Shown one piece after another: positions 17,127 through 26,080 of a stretch of 51,676 nucleotides of DNA. How positions within the stretch are numbered: the first letter of the stretch is position 1; every line of letters starts with the position of its first letter. The translations under genes were made by a program, and so were the position numbers. Below the pieces are notes generated by a model. The model ran no database searches and was not told the DNA's origin. It was given only the letters and a program-made list of their open reading frames with translations. Source of the stretch: Hydrogenophaga flava NBRC 102514 (GTDB taxonomy: Bacteria; Pseudomonadota; Gammaproteobacteria; Burkholderiales; Burkholderiaceae_C); assembly GCF_001571145.1 (NCBI RefSeq), contig NZ_BCTF01000033.1, forward strand, positions 1-51,676, read 5' to 3'.

Positions 17127-17186
17127 ATGGACCATCCATCGCTCGTCGATACGCTGTGTAGGCGCTTCATTGAAGCCAGAGGCTGA
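17127..17186 (+). CDS. Possible 19-aa leader peptide before virB1
   Basis: An ATG with AAAGGA upstream opens a 19-codon frame (MDHPSLVDTLCRRFIEARG) that ends 11 nt before the virB1 ATG, close enough for translational coupling. Nothing else supports it being made. Confidence 0.3.
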   Translation: MDHPSLVDTLCRRFIEARG

Positions 17187-17197
17187 GGACCGCCACC

Positions 17198-17707
17198 ATG
17201 GACGCGTCCACATTCCTAGCCCTCGCACTGGCCTGCGCGCCGCAGGTGCACACAACCACTGCGCATGCTTTGGTCAGTGTCGAAAGCGCCTTCAACCCCT
17301 GGGCCATCGGCGTCGTGGGCGGTTCGCTGCAACGCCAACCCCGCCACCGCACCGAGGCACTGGCCACCGCACTGGCTCTGCAGGCCGCCGGCCGCAACTT
17401 CAGCGTGGGCCTCGGGCAGATCAACCTGGGCAACTTCCAGCGCCTGGGCCTGTCGTTGGAATCGGCCTTCGAACCTTGCTCCAACCTGGCCGCCATGCAG
17501 GCGGTGTTGAGCGAGTGTTTTGAGCGGGCGCGACGCAAGTCGTCTCGGGCATCAACAGAGCAGGCAGCCCTGCGCGCTGCCCTCTCCTGCTACTACAGCG
17601 GCAACTTCAGCACCGGCTTTCGCCATGGCTACGTGCGCAAGGTGGTCGCCGCTGCGCGCAACCCTCTCCCCGTCAGCCAACCCAACCCCGTGAAGGAGCC
17701 GTCATGA
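17198..17707 (+). CDS. virB1: VirB1-type lytic transglycosylase
   Basis: This 169-aa periplasmic muramidase locally opens peptidoglycan for assembly of the type IV secretion channel. It has a lysozyme-like SLT fold with the catalytic Glu in ALVSVESAFNPW (E29) and the active-site strand VGLGQINLGNF. The N-terminus is only weakly signal-like, so export may be inefficient or aided by the system. It is the first gene of the secretion operon, and its stop overlaps virB2 by 4 nt (ATGA). Confidence 0.87.
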   Translation: MDASTFLALALACAPQVHTTTAHALVSVESAFNPWAIGVVGGSLQRQPRHRTEALATALALQAAGRNFSVGLGQINLGNFQRLGLSLESAFEPCSNLAAMQAVLSECFERARRKSSRASTEQAALRAALSCYYSGNFSTGFRHGYVRKVVAAARNPLPVSQPNPVKEPS

Positions 17708-17994
17708 ACCGCTTTCGTTTCTTCGTTTCCCAGCCCCACACCGCAACCGCCCTGCTGCTGTTGGCTGCAGCCTCCAAGGGCTGGGCGCAGGGCTTCGACA
17801 AGATCAACACCACAGTCACCAACGTCAACACCATCCTGGTGACGATATCGATTGCGGTGGTGACCATCGCGATCATCTGGGCAGGCTTCAAGATGATTTT
17901 CCAGGGCGCTCGCTTGGCCGACGTGGCCAATGTGCTGATTGGCGGCACGCTGGTGGGCGGGGCGGCTGCCTTCGCCAGCTACATCGTCAGCTGA
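17704..17994 (+). CDS. virB2: VirB2-type pilin
   Basis: This 96-aa prepilin has an N-terminal signal peptide likely cut after GWA (before QGFDKINTT). Mature segments include two hydrophobic helices (ILVTISIAVVTIAIIWAGF and VLIGGTLVGGAAAFASYIV) joined by a short polar loop, the classical VirB2/TrbC pattern. It polymerises into the conjugative pilus. It sits between virB1 and virB3 as in other VirB operons. Confidence 0.88.
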   Translation: MNRFRFFVSQPHTATALLLLAAASKGWAQGFDKINTTVTNVNTILVTISIAVVTIAIIWAGFKMIFQGARLADVANVLIGGTLVGGAAAFASYIVS

Positions 17995-18012
17995 CGGCTG
18001 AAGGTGCAGATC

Positions 18013-18345
18013 ATGCAAGCCGAAGCCATCTACAAGGGCGCCACGCGCCCGGCCATGAAGCTGGGCATCCCGCTGGTGCCGCTGGTGATCCTGTTTGGCA
18101 CCGGCATGTTGCTGATCATGTGGGGCGGCATTCTGGTGAGCTGGTGGCTTGCGCTGGGTGTGGTCCTTTCCATCGCACCAGTGTTGCTCTGGATGCGCTG
18201 GTTGACGGCCCGTGATGACCAGCGGTTCCGGCAGATTTTTGTGGCTCTCAAGCTGAAGCTGCACGACCGCAACCGACGTTTCTGGCGCGCGCGCAGCTAC
18301 TCACCCACGCTCTACCGGGGAGGCTCCGATGTTTGGCATGTTTGA
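18013..18345 (+). CDS. virB3: VirB3-type inner-membrane component
   Basis: A 110-aa protein with the VirB3/TrbD signature: YKGATRPAMKLGIPLVPL, then two adjacent transmembrane helices and a basic, aromatic C-terminus. VirB3 works with VirB4 in pilus assembly. I start at the ATG 18013 (AAGG 8 nt upstream) rather than the GTG at 18004. Its end overlaps virB4 by 17 nt. Confidence 0.85.
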   Translation: MQAEAIYKGATRPAMKLGIPLVPLVILFGTGMLLIMWGGILVSWWLALGVVLSIAPVLLWMRWLTARDDQRFRQIFVALKLKLHDRNRRFWRARSYSPTLYRGGSDVWHV

Positions 18346-20839
18346 CCGATCGGGTGGAGCAGCCCATCGTCGCCCCGGGCGACCTGCTGCAGGGCAGCCA
18401 CAGCCGCGCCACTGGGCACAGGCGCTGAAGGAGAACCCGCTCACTTGCTTTGTGCCTTTCTCCTCACTGGTCAGCGAGCACGACGTGATCACGCGTGGGG
18501 GCGACTTCATGCGCGTGTGGCGCCTAGACGGCGTGGCCTTTGAATGCGCTGATGAACACCTCATCGCAGAGCGGCATGAGGCCCTGTGCAGCCTGTTGCG
18601 CAATCTGGCGGGCGGCCAATGGGCCGTGTGGACCCACCGGCTGCACCGGAAGATCCAGGATCAACTGGAAGATCCGCCCCAGGCAGGCTTTGCACGCGAC
18701 CTGTCACAGGCGTACCAGGCGAGGCTGGGCAACCACGCCATGATGAGCAACGAGCTGTACCTGACGCTGGTCTACCGGCCCAATGCCTCACGCCTCAGCC
18801 GGGCGCTGCAATCGACCCAGCGTTCAAAGACCGCCATTGCCGCAGCGCATGCCGAAGCCTTGCGCGTGATGGAGGAACGCACCGCGTTCGTACACCGGGT
18901 GCTGCGCGGCTTTGGCCCTCAACTGCTGGGAGCGCGCATGCAAGGTGCGAGGCAGTATTCCGAACTGGCGGAGTTTCTGGGCTACCTGGTCAACGGCAGC
19001 TGGAGGCCGGTGCCCCTTGCGGCAGGTCCGCTGTACCGAACCTTGCCCACCACCCGCCTGTCCTTCGGTGGCGACAAGCTGGAGCTGCGCCATGGGGAAC
19101 AGCGCCGTTGCGCGGCCCTGGTGGACATCAAGGAATACGCCGATGCGGTGGAGCCTGGCATCCTGAACTCGCTGCTGTATGAAGACAGCGAGTTCATCGA
19201 AACCCAGAGTTTTTCAATACTGCCTCGGCGCGAAGCCATGCGAGCGCTGGAGCTGCAACGCGATCAGCTGATCGCCAGCGACGACGTGGTGGCCAGCCAG
19301 ATCGCCGACATGGACGCAGCGCTCAACGAACTGGGCGACGGTCAGTTCTGCATGGGCGAGTACCACTACAGCCTGGTGGTGTTCGGTCAGCCCGGCGAAG
19401 ACAGTCTGGCCGATGCCGGGCGACGGGCCGCACAGGCGATTGGGGCAGTGGGCGAAGCGTCCAGCCTGCAGATGTCGCCGGTGGATCTGGTGGCCGACGC
19501 AGCCTGGTTTGCCCAGATGCCCGGCAACTGGCAGTGGCGCCCGCGCGATGCCAAGCTGTCGTCCCGCGCCTTCGCAGCCCTGGCCAGCGGTCATAACTTT
19601 GCCCGAGGCAAGCGGGACGGCAACCCCTGGGGAGAAGCGCTGGCCTTGCTGCGCACCCCATCGGGCCAGCCCTTCTACCTGAACCTGCACAGCAGCCCGG
19701 AAGGCGAAGACTCGGCCGACAAGAAGCTGCCGGGCAACACCATCATCATCGGCTCCACCGGCGTCGGTAAGACCACGCTGGAGATGTTCCTGCTCACGCT
19801 CACCCGCAAGTGGAACCCAGCGCCACGCCTGGTGCTGTTCGATCTGGACCGAGGCTGCGAGATCGCCATACGTGCATTAAACGGCCGCTACTTCACCCTC
19901 GAAGCGGGCAAGCCCACACACCTGAACCCGCTGCAGCGCGACCCGACACCAGCGCGTATCCAATTCTGGGAACAGCTGATCCGCATCTGCATTGCCACGC
20001 CCGCCCTGCCCTTGCTGCCGGCCGATGAGCGGGCGATTGCCGACGCCGTCAAGACGGTGGCCACCATGCCAACCGCTCTGCGCCGCTTCTCGACGGTGCG
20101 CCAGAACCTGCCGAAGTCGGGCGAAAACAGCCTGTACGAGCGACTCGGGCGCTGGTGCGAAGGTGGTGCCCTGGGCTGGGTGTTCGACCAAGCCAACGAC
20201 CGGTTGGCGGACCTGGACGCGGCATCGGTGATTGCCTTCGACACCACGGAGTTTCTGGACCTGCCCGAAGTGCGGACGCCGGTCATGCTCTACCTGCTGC
20301 AGGTGATGGAAGAGTTGGTCAACGGCGAACGCCTGATCTACGTGATCTCGGAGTTCTGGAAAGCGCTGGACCACGAGATCTTCAGCGACTTCGCCAAACA
20401 GAAGCAGAAGACCATCCGCAAGCAAAACGGCCTTGGCATTTTCGACACACAGAGCCCGTCCGATGTGCTGCGCCACCCCATCGGGCGGACCATGGTCGAA
20501 CAAAGCGTGACCAAGATCTTCCTGGCCAACCCGGAAGCGGTACGCGAGGAATACGTCGAAGGTTTTGGCCTCAGCGAGGCTGAATTCGGCATTGTGCGCA
20601 GCCTCGGCGCGCAAGGCGGGCGCCGCTTCCTCGTGAAACAAGGCCACAGCAGCGCCATCTGCGAGCTGGACCTCAGCGGGATGGACGATTTCATCACCGT
20701 GCTTTCGGCCACCACCGACAACGTGGCCCTGCTCGACACCGTTCGTGAACTGTACGGTAACGATCCGTTTCTGTGGCTTCCCGAGCTGCTGCGCGAGGTT
20801 CAGGATCGCAAATCCCGTACTTCAAGGAGAACCCCATGA
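18329..20839 (+). CDS. virB4: VirB4-type secretion ATPase
   Basis: This 836-aa hexameric ATPase is the energy source for pilus biogenesis at the cytoplasmic base of the channel. It has the CagE/TrbE/VirB4 N-terminal domain and a C-terminal RecA-like motor with Walker A GSTGVGKT (residues 475-482). At the Walker B position the sequence reads YVISEFWKAL (671-680): the usual Asp before the catalytic Glu is Ser. The neighbouring arginine-rich and QSPSD motifs (KQNGLGIFDTQSPSD) are intact. Its stop overlaps the next gene by 4 nt. Confidence 0.93.
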   Translation: MFGMFDRSGGAAHRRPGRPAAGQPQPRHWAQALKENPLTCFVPFSSLVSEHDVITRGGDFMRVWRLDGVAFECADEHLIAERHEALCSLLRNLAGGQWAVWTHRLHRKIQDQLEDPPQAGFARDLSQAYQARLGNHAMMSNELYLTLVYRPNASRLSRALQSTQRSKTAIAAAHAEALRVMEERTAFVHRVLRGFGPQLLGARMQGARQYSELAEFLGYLVNGSWRPVPLAAGPLYRTLPTTRLSFGGDKLELRHGEQRRCAALVDIKEYADAVEPGILNSLLYEDSEFIETQSFSILPRREAMRALELQRDQLIASDDVVASQIADMDAALNELGDGQFCMGEYHYSLVVFGQPGEDSLADAGRRAAQAIGAVGEASSLQMSPVDLVADAAWFAQMPGNWQWRPRDAKLSSRAFAALASGHNFARGKRDGNPWGEALALLRTPSGQPFYLNLHSSPEGEDSADKKLPGNTIIIGSTGVGKTTLEMFLLTLTRKWNPAPRLVLFDLDRGCEIAIRALNGRYFTLEAGKPTHLNPLQRDPTPARIQFWEQLIRICIATPALPLLPADERAIADAVKTVATMPTALRRFSTVRQNLPKSGENSLYERLGRWCEGGALGWVFDQANDRLADLDAASVIAFDTTEFLDLPEVRTPVMLYLLQVMEELVNGERLIYVISEFWKALDHEIFSDFAKQKQKTIRKQNGLGIFDTQSPSDVLRHPIGRTMVEQSVTKIFLANPEAVREEYVEGFGLSEAEFGIVRSLGAQGGRRFLVKQGHSSAICELDLSGMDDFITVLSATTDNVALLDTVRELYGNDPFLWLPELLREVQDRKSRTSRRTP

Positions 20840-21243
20840 AACCGAACGCTCAATGGTTTGCGCTGATCGCTTTGGCGCTGACCACCAGCTCCGCCTCGGC
20901 CCAGTTCGTCCAAGGCAATGAGGCCGTCCGTGTCATGGCCGATGGCACCAAGAAGGTGGAGGTTCCGCCACTCCCGTCGGTGGCCTTGGGCTCGCCATGC
21001 CCAGCCAACAAGCCGGGCTGTGCAGGAGGTGGCTGGAAGATGCTGGAGAGCGATTCGGGTGTGGTCGAGTGCACCGAAGTCTTTGCGCGACCCACGACCT
21101 GCAGGCCCTCTACCTACGGCGTGGAAAAGCGGTCCCGCGCGTGGATCGTGAAAGTCAAAGGCCAGTGGATGCAGTGCGCGCAGCCCGACATTTCGGGGAA
21201 GTGCATCAGCCTGAAAAGTCTCCCTGTCAGCGCTGTTCAATAG
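20836..21243 (+). CDS. Secreted six-cysteine protein inside the virB operon
   Basis: This 135-aa protein has a clear Sec signal peptide (MKPNAQWFALIALALTTSSA, cleaved near SAQ) and, in the mature part, six cysteines spaced as three pairs (PCPANKPGC, ECTEVFARPTTC, QCAQPDISGKC). That suggests a small disulphide-stabilised periplasmic or surface protein. I do not recognise a family. It holds the slot between virB4 and virB6 and is coupled to virB4 (4-nt overlap, AAGGAG 7 nt before the start), so it probably serves the channel, perhaps in place of a missing VirB7 or as a minor pilus component. That role is inference. Confidence 0.72.
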   Translation: MKPNAQWFALIALALTTSSASAQFVQGNEAVRVMADGTKKVEVPPLPSVALGSPCPANKPGCAGGGWKMLESDSGVVECTEVFARPTTCRPSTYGVEKRSRAWIVKVKGQWMQCAQPDISGKCISLKSLPVSAVQ

Positions 21244-21258
21244 CCGAGGAGAAATCCC

Positions 21259-22293
21259 ATGTTTGCCTGGGTCGGCTCACAGTTCGATGCGGTCTTGAGC
21301 ACCTACGTGCTCGGCGTTGTGAGTTCGCTCATGACCGGGATCGCTCCGATCGCACTGACGGCGATGACGATCTGGGTGGCGCTGTATGGGTGGGCCGTTC
21401 TGCGCAATGAGGTTCCAGAGACGGTGCCCACCTTTCTCTGGAAGGTATTCAAGATCGGCCTGGTGCTGGCGTTAGCTCTGCAATCGGCTTTTTACATCGC
21501 GAACGTCGCCGACACCGCCAATGCGTTGGCTACGGGGGTGGCCACCACGTTTCTACCGGCAGCCGCAGACCCCACCACGATCTCCTCTCCGTACGCACTG
21601 TTGGACCGGTTCAATGACGGCGCCAGCCAACTGGTGCTCGATCTGCTGAAGGACGCGGGAATCATGCGTCTGGACCTGCTCTTCGCTGCCGTGGTCTGCT
21701 CCATCGGAAATGTCGTCTTTCTTTGCATCGCCCTCTTTGTCGTCACGCTGGCCAAGCTCTTCCTGACGTTCGTGATCGCGGTGGGCCCGCTTTTTGTCTT
21801 GTGCCTGGCCTGGCGCCCCACCGCACGCTTTTTCGACAGCTGGTTGTCGATGGTGCTGAACGCCGTCGTACTGACCTGGTTCGCCTTCTTTGCCCTGGGC
21901 ATCAGTGCGTTCATGGGCGATGCGATTGTGCAGACCGTCCAGGTCAACGGCGGCTTCCAGGGCTCGACGTTCAACGTCGTTGGGGAAAGCCTGAAGTACT
22001 GCGTCGTCATGGTGCTCATGGCCATCATCTGTTTCCAGGCGCCCAGCTTGGCGTCGGCCCTTACTGGCGGCGCTGCCATCCAGCAAGGCATACAGATGAT
22101 CCAGAACGCCATGATGGTTTCGGGCATGCGGTCTGCCTCGTCCGCTCGGAGTGCCAGTGCCGCCGCAAGCGCTGGCGGCGTCATCCGCGCGGGCACAGGT
22201 CTTCCACACGCCGCCGAGTCCATGGCCCGCAGGGGCTACGGCGCGGCCCGCTCTGCCGCTTACAAACTCGCCGCCCAACGCGGCCGGTCCTGA
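21259..22293 (+). CDS. virB6: VirB6/TrbL-type polytopic membrane protein
   Basis: This 344-aa protein has about six hydrophobic helices and the VirB6/TrbL family core (around FVIAVGPLFVLCLAWRPTAR, then FFDSWLSMVLNAVVLTWF). It forms part of the inner-membrane complex through which DNA passes. After the last helix comes an Ala/Ser/Gly/Arg-rich tail (MRSASSARSASAAASAGG). It lies 15 nt after the six-cysteine gene and precedes virB5, the reverse of the Ti-plasmid order. Confidence 0.87.
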   Translation: MFAWVGSQFDAVLSTYVLGVVSSLMTGIAPIALTAMTIWVALYGWAVLRNEVPETVPTFLWKVFKIGLVLALALQSAFYIANVADTANALATGVATTFLPAAADPTTISSPYALLDRFNDGASQLVLDLLKDAGIMRLDLLFAAVVCSIGNVVFLCIALFVVTLAKLFLTFVIAVGPLFVLCLAWRPTARFFDSWLSMVLNAVVLTWFAFFALGISAFMGDAIVQTVQVNGGFQGSTFNVVGESLKYCVVMVLMAIICFQAPSLASALTGGAAIQQGIQMIQNAMMVSGMRSASSARSASAAASAGGVIRAGTGLPHAAESMARRGYGAARSAAYKLAAQRGRS

Positions 22294-22319
22294 CCACCCC
22301 ACCCACCAAGGAGTTCACC

Positions 22320-23015
22320 ATGCACACCCGCCTCAAAGTTGCCGCTGCCGTCCTCATTGCTCTGGGCGCCACCCAGGCCCGAGCCACCGGCATCCCCGTG
22401 ATCGACGTGGCCAACCTGGTTCAGACCGTCCAGCAGGTCATCAACGACATCACCAAAATCAACAACCAGATTCAGCAGATTCGACAGCTGCAAACCCAGA
22501 TCGAGAGCATCAACGGCATCCGGAACCTGGGCGACGTGTTCAACAACCCGCTGTTGAAGAACTACATCCCAGCCGAGGCCTTCACCTACCTCAACGCGGT
22601 GAACACCTCGGGCTACAGCGGGCTCAACGCCACGGCCAAGGTCCTGCGCGACGTGAGCATGATCTACAACTGCATGGACCTCACAGGCGACGCCCGCACC
22701 CAGTGCCAGGCCGCTCTGGCGCAGCCCTATCAACAAAAAGGGCTGCTGCAAGACGCCATGCAGACCGCAGCGGGCCGACTCACGCAGATCCAGTCGTTGA
22801 TGACCCAGATCAACGCGACCACCGACCAGAAGTCGGTGCAGGAAATCCAGGCCCGCATCGGCGCTGAAAACGCCCTGCTCGCACACGAGGTGTCACAGGT
22901 GCAGATGCTGCAAGGCATGGCCGACAGCGAAGAGCGCATTGCCCGATCTCGCGAGCGCGAACGGCAGCTTCAGATGCTGGGCCGCACCGGCAAGGTAGCG
23001 GACTTTTTGCCGTAA
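22320..23015 (+). CDS. virB5: VirB5/TrbJ-type minor pilus protein
   Basis: A 231-aa exported helical protein with a signal peptide (MHTRLKVAAAVLIALGATQA) and long coiled helices rich in Gln/Asn (VQQVINDITKINNQIQQIRQ), as in TrbJ/VirB5. It sits at the pilus tip or along the pilus and helps contact the recipient. The ATG at 22320 has AAGGAG 6 nt upstream; the frame stays open far upstream inside virB6 but there is no reason to use it. Confidence 0.85.
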   Translation: MHTRLKVAAAVLIALGATQARATGIPVIDVANLVQTVQQVINDITKINNQIQQIRQLQTQIESINGIRNLGDVFNNPLLKNYIPAEAFTYLNAVNTSGYSGLNATAKVLRDVSMIYNCMDLTGDARTQCQAALAQPYQQKGLLQDAMQTAAGRLTQIQSLMTQINATTDQKSVQEIQARIGAENALLAHEVSQVQMLQGMADSEERIARSRERERQLQMLGRTGKVADFLP

Positions 23016-23059
23016 CCCTGGCTGATTCCCGCCGCTAACCAGAACCACCGGAGAATCCC

Positions 23060-23830
23060 ATGAGTGCCATCCTGTTGTCAGGTAAAGCCGCTGCATGGCC
23101 AAAACGGCCCCCTGAACCGTCGAACGAGGGCGAATCGCCGCCCTTCAACGCGAACCGCGACTGGGAAATCGACCGCGCGCTGATGCTCGAACGCTCGGAG
23201 CGCCGGGCCTGGCGGGTGGCGGTGGCCGGGTTGATTCTGGGCCTGATCGGTATCGCTGCCGTGTTCGTGCAGGGACCGCTGCGCCGCGTGGTGGAGATCC
23301 CCATCGTGGTGGACCGCGTCACTGGCGAAACCACCATCCAGCAGCGCCTGAGCGAAGAAACCATCCCCGCCATGGAGGCGCTGGACAAGCACAACCTGGC
23401 GGCCTTCGTGCGGGCGCGTGAAAGCTACAGCTGGATGTTCTTGCAACGCGACTTTGACCAGGTGGCACGCATGGCCGTGCCGGGTGTCTTCGCCGAATAC
23501 AACCGGCAGTTCGAGGGCGACGGCGCGCTGCAGAAGAAGATCGGCGCCGCTGAGGAATGGCGCATCAACATCGTGGGGGTGCGCCTGCGGGCTTCCGGAC
23601 GAAGCGGCAACCTGAGTGACGCTACGGTCACCTACGACAAAGCGGTCCGTCTGACCGACCGCAACCTGCCAGACGTCACGACCCGCCACGTGGCCAGCAT
23701 CGTCTACCAGTACCAGCCCAAGGTCCTCGCCAAAGAAGCCGACCGGCTGGAGAACCCCTTCGGCTTCGTGGTCACCGCCTACCGGTCTGACCCGGAGATC
23801 AACACCCAGGCAGCGGGAGCACGGCCATGA
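23060..23830 (+). CDS. virB8: VirB8-type assembly factor
   Basis: This 256-aa bitopic inner-membrane protein has a short cytoplasmic N-terminus, one transmembrane helix (about 50-71, AWRVAVAGLILGLIGIAAVF) and a periplasmic NTF2-like domain. It nucleates channel assembly by binding VirB9 and VirB10. The family tract SYSWMFLQRDFDQVARM is visible. It overlaps virB9 by 4 nt. Confidence 0.9.
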   Translation: MSAILLSGKAAAWPKRPPEPSNEGESPPFNANRDWEIDRALMLERSERRAWRVAVAGLILGLIGIAAVFVQGPLRRVVEIPIVVDRVTGETTIQQRLSEETIPAMEALDKHNLAAFVRARESYSWMFLQRDFDQVARMAVPGVFAEYNRQFEGDGALQKKIGAAEEWRINIVGVRLRASGRSGNLSDATVTYDKAVRLTDRNLPDVTTRHVASIVYQYQPKVLAKEADRLENPFGFVVTAYRSDPEINTQAAGARP

Positions 23831-24741
23831 AGCGCACTGTCTTGACGTTGCTGGGTACCTGCGCCATGGCTTCGAGCCTGTTCGCTCAATCGAATCAGAA
23901 ATCGGCAGACCCGCGCCTGCGCGACGTGGTCTACGACCCAACGGCAGTGGTGACCGTCCCCGTCAAACGGGGCATGGTGACCCTGGTGGTGCTCGCCCAA
24001 GACGAAGTGATCACCGAAGTGGCCGCAGGCCAAGGCGGCGATTGCAGCAAGGCCGATGCCGTCTGGTGCGTGGCCGCTCAGCCAGGGGGCCGCAACCTCT
24101 TCGTCAAAGCCAAATCCGGTGCGGATGCGCCCAACAACCTGGCCGTGGTCACGGACCGTCGCACGCATGCGCTGCGCTTCGTGGTCCTGCCCGACGGCGA
24201 TCGGCAACAGCCGGTCTACCGCTTGACCGTCAAGGCGCCGGCACAACCCAAGCCCGCCTCGGGCCTGTCAACGAAAGACCTCGCAGCACTCGCCACCCTG
24301 CCCCCTTTGCCATACCAGCCGACGCCCCAACAGGTGGTGGCTGAACGATTGCAGGCCAGTCACACGGTGATGAACACCCAGTATTCGCTGGCCGAAGGTG
24401 CGGGCTCGCAAGACATCGTGCCAACCCTGATCTACGACGACGGGCGATTCACCTACCTGCGCTTCCCGGGCAACCGCGAAGTCCCAGCGGTCTTTCATGT
24501 GCTCGGCTATGGCAGTGAAACCCTGGTCAATGCCCGGATGGAAGACGACCTGCTGGTGGTGGACCGCGTCAGCCGGCAACTGATGCTGCGAGCGGGCAAC
24601 GCGGTCGTGGGCATCTGGAACGAGGCCTTTGATCTGGATGGCACCCCGGCAGAAGGTGCGACCACCGTTCCGGGTGTGCAGCGGGTGCTCAAGGCTGCCA
24701 ACGCCTCTCTCGACAACCGCCCCACCGGAGTCAGGCCATGA
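23827..24741 (+). CDS. virB9: VirB9-type outer-membrane complex protein
   Basis: This 304-aa periplasmic protein has a signal peptide (cleaved near LFAQS), an N-terminal CagX/VirB9 domain (DPRLRDVVYDPTAVVTVPVK) and a C-terminal beta domain containing PTLIYDDGRFTYLRFPG that inserts into the core complex. In Ti systems VirB9 is stabilised by the VirB7 lipoprotein; no VirB7 gene adjoins it. It overlaps virB8 and virB10 by 4 nt each. Confidence 0.92.
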   Translation: MKRTVLTLLGTCAMASSLFAQSNQKSADPRLRDVVYDPTAVVTVPVKRGMVTLVVLAQDEVITEVAAGQGGDCSKADAVWCVAAQPGGRNLFVKAKSGADAPNNLAVVTDRRTHALRFVVLPDGDRQQPVYRLTVKAPAQPKPASGLSTKDLAALATLPPLPYQPTPQQVVAERLQASHTVMNTQYSLAEGAGSQDIVPTLIYDDGRFTYLRFPGNREVPAVFHVLGYGSETLVNARMEDDLLVVDRVSRQLMLRAGNAVVGIWNEAFDLDGTPAEGATTVPGVQRVLKAANASLDNRPTGVRP

Positions 24742-26075
24742 ACGATCAAGCCAACGCCCACAACCCGTCGACTTCCGAGCCTTCGGACGGCAACACCATC
24801 ACCCCCCTGCCGGGAGAGCCTGGCATCCCCCAGGTGACGGCGGCACGCAGCGTCAACTGGTCGCGCAAGGGCGCGCTGGGGCTCGGCATGATGGTGCTGA
24901 CCCTGGTGCTTTTTGCGGGCTTCGCCATCAATCGCACCTTCACCAGTGGGACTGCAACGGACGAAGACGCCAAGCTGGTGCGGGACAAGCCCTCCGCCGC
25001 CAGCGCCGGGACACGAGCACTGGACATGACGGCTCCACCCGCGCCGCGTGTGCCCGCTTTGCTGCCAACCACTGAGGCGGCGGAGCCCATTGGCGTACGC
25101 GGCAGCGGGCCTGCGGCGCCAAAAGGCCTATCGGCCGACGATGCCCCTGTGCTGATCGTGTCCTCTCGCCCTGGCGGGCACTCCGGATCGGCGGGCATGC
25201 CCAACGGAACGGATCCAGGCCAAGCCTCGGCCGACCCGGACGATCCAGTGGCCAACACCAGCCGCAACCTGCAGGCCTACCAGAGACAACTGCAGGGCCT
25301 GCTCGACAACCTGACCCAGAGCACAGCCATGACCAATGGCCAGGGTGGCGACACAGCCAACCTCGGCGCCCTGGGCTCAATGGCAGGCACATCATCGGGC
25401 GCGGTTTTGCCTGCGCCTTCTGCGGGCCTGTTCGGCGGTCAACTGCAAGGCTCCGCCACCCCCAAGGTCGCGGCCAGCACGCTGGGCGACCGCAACCTCA
25501 CGCTGCCCAAGGGCACGGCCTTCACCTGCGCCCTCAAAACCAGGGTGATCAGCGCCACCTCAGGCCTGGTGGGCTGCCAGGTCCAGCGCAACGTGTACGG
25601 CGACAACGGTCGAGTGCTGCTGATCGAACGCGGCTCGCACCTGGACGGTGAATACCGCATCTCGTCGGTCCGCCCCGGCATGGTCCGCATACCGGTGTTG
25701 TGGACCCGGGTGCGAACACCCCATGGCGTCACGGTGGACATCGAGTCGCCAGGCACCGGCCAGCTCGGCGAGTCCGGGATTGATGGTTACGTGGACAACC
25801 GCTGGGGTGAACGCATCGGCGCCGCCATGCTGCTCTCGCTGATCGACGACTCGGTCAAGCTGGTGATCCAGAACCAGACCCAAGACCAGCAGGCCGACAC
25901 CATCGTCCTGCCATCCACCACCGACAACACCAGCAAGCTGGCCGAGAAGGTGCTCGACAGCACGATCAACATCCCGCCCCTGCTGTACCAGAACCAGGGC
26001 GGCATCGTCGGCATCTACGTCGCCCGCGACGTGGACTTTTCCTCGGTCTACGAACTCCAGCCGCGGGAAAGGTGA
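24738..26075 (+). CDS. virB10: VirB10-type channel scaffold
   Basis: This 445-aa protein spans both membranes. It has a cytoplasmic N-terminus, one transmembrane helix (about 47-66), a Pro/Ala/Gly-rich periplasmic linker (about 70-220) and a C-terminal TrbI/VirB10 beta-barrel beginning GTAFTCALKTRVISATSG and continuing VYGDNGRVLLIERGSHLDGE. The helical antenna that crosses the outer membrane lies near GERIGAAMLLSLIDDSV. It senses ATP use by VirD4/VirB11 and gates the channel. Confidence 0.93.
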   Translation: MNDQANAHNPSTSEPSDGNTITPLPGEPGIPQVTAARSVNWSRKGALGLGMMVLTLVLFAGFAINRTFTSGTATDEDAKLVRDKPSAASAGTRALDMTAPPAPRVPALLPTTEAAEPIGVRGSGPAAPKGLSADDAPVLIVSSRPGGHSGSAGMPNGTDPGQASADPDDPVANTSRNLQAYQRQLQGLLDNLTQSTAMTNGQGGDTANLGALGSMAGTSSGAVLPAPSAGLFGGQLQGSATPKVAASTLGDRNLTLPKGTAFTCALKTRVISATSGLVGCQVQRNVYGDNGRVLLIERGSHLDGEYRISSVRPGMVRIPVLWTRVRTPHGVTVDIESPGTGQLGESGIDGYVDNRWGERIGAAMLLSLIDDSVKLVIQNQTQDQQADTIVLPSTTDNTSKLAEKVLDSTINIPPLLYQNQGGIVGIYVARDVDFSSVYELQPRER

Positions 26076-26080
26076 AAGCG

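Noticed and set aside
21723..22319. N-terminal extension of VirB5 by 199 codons into virB6.
   Set aside because: A signal peptide with AAGGAG begins at 22320, and the extension is Arg/His/Gln-rich off-frame translation of virB6.
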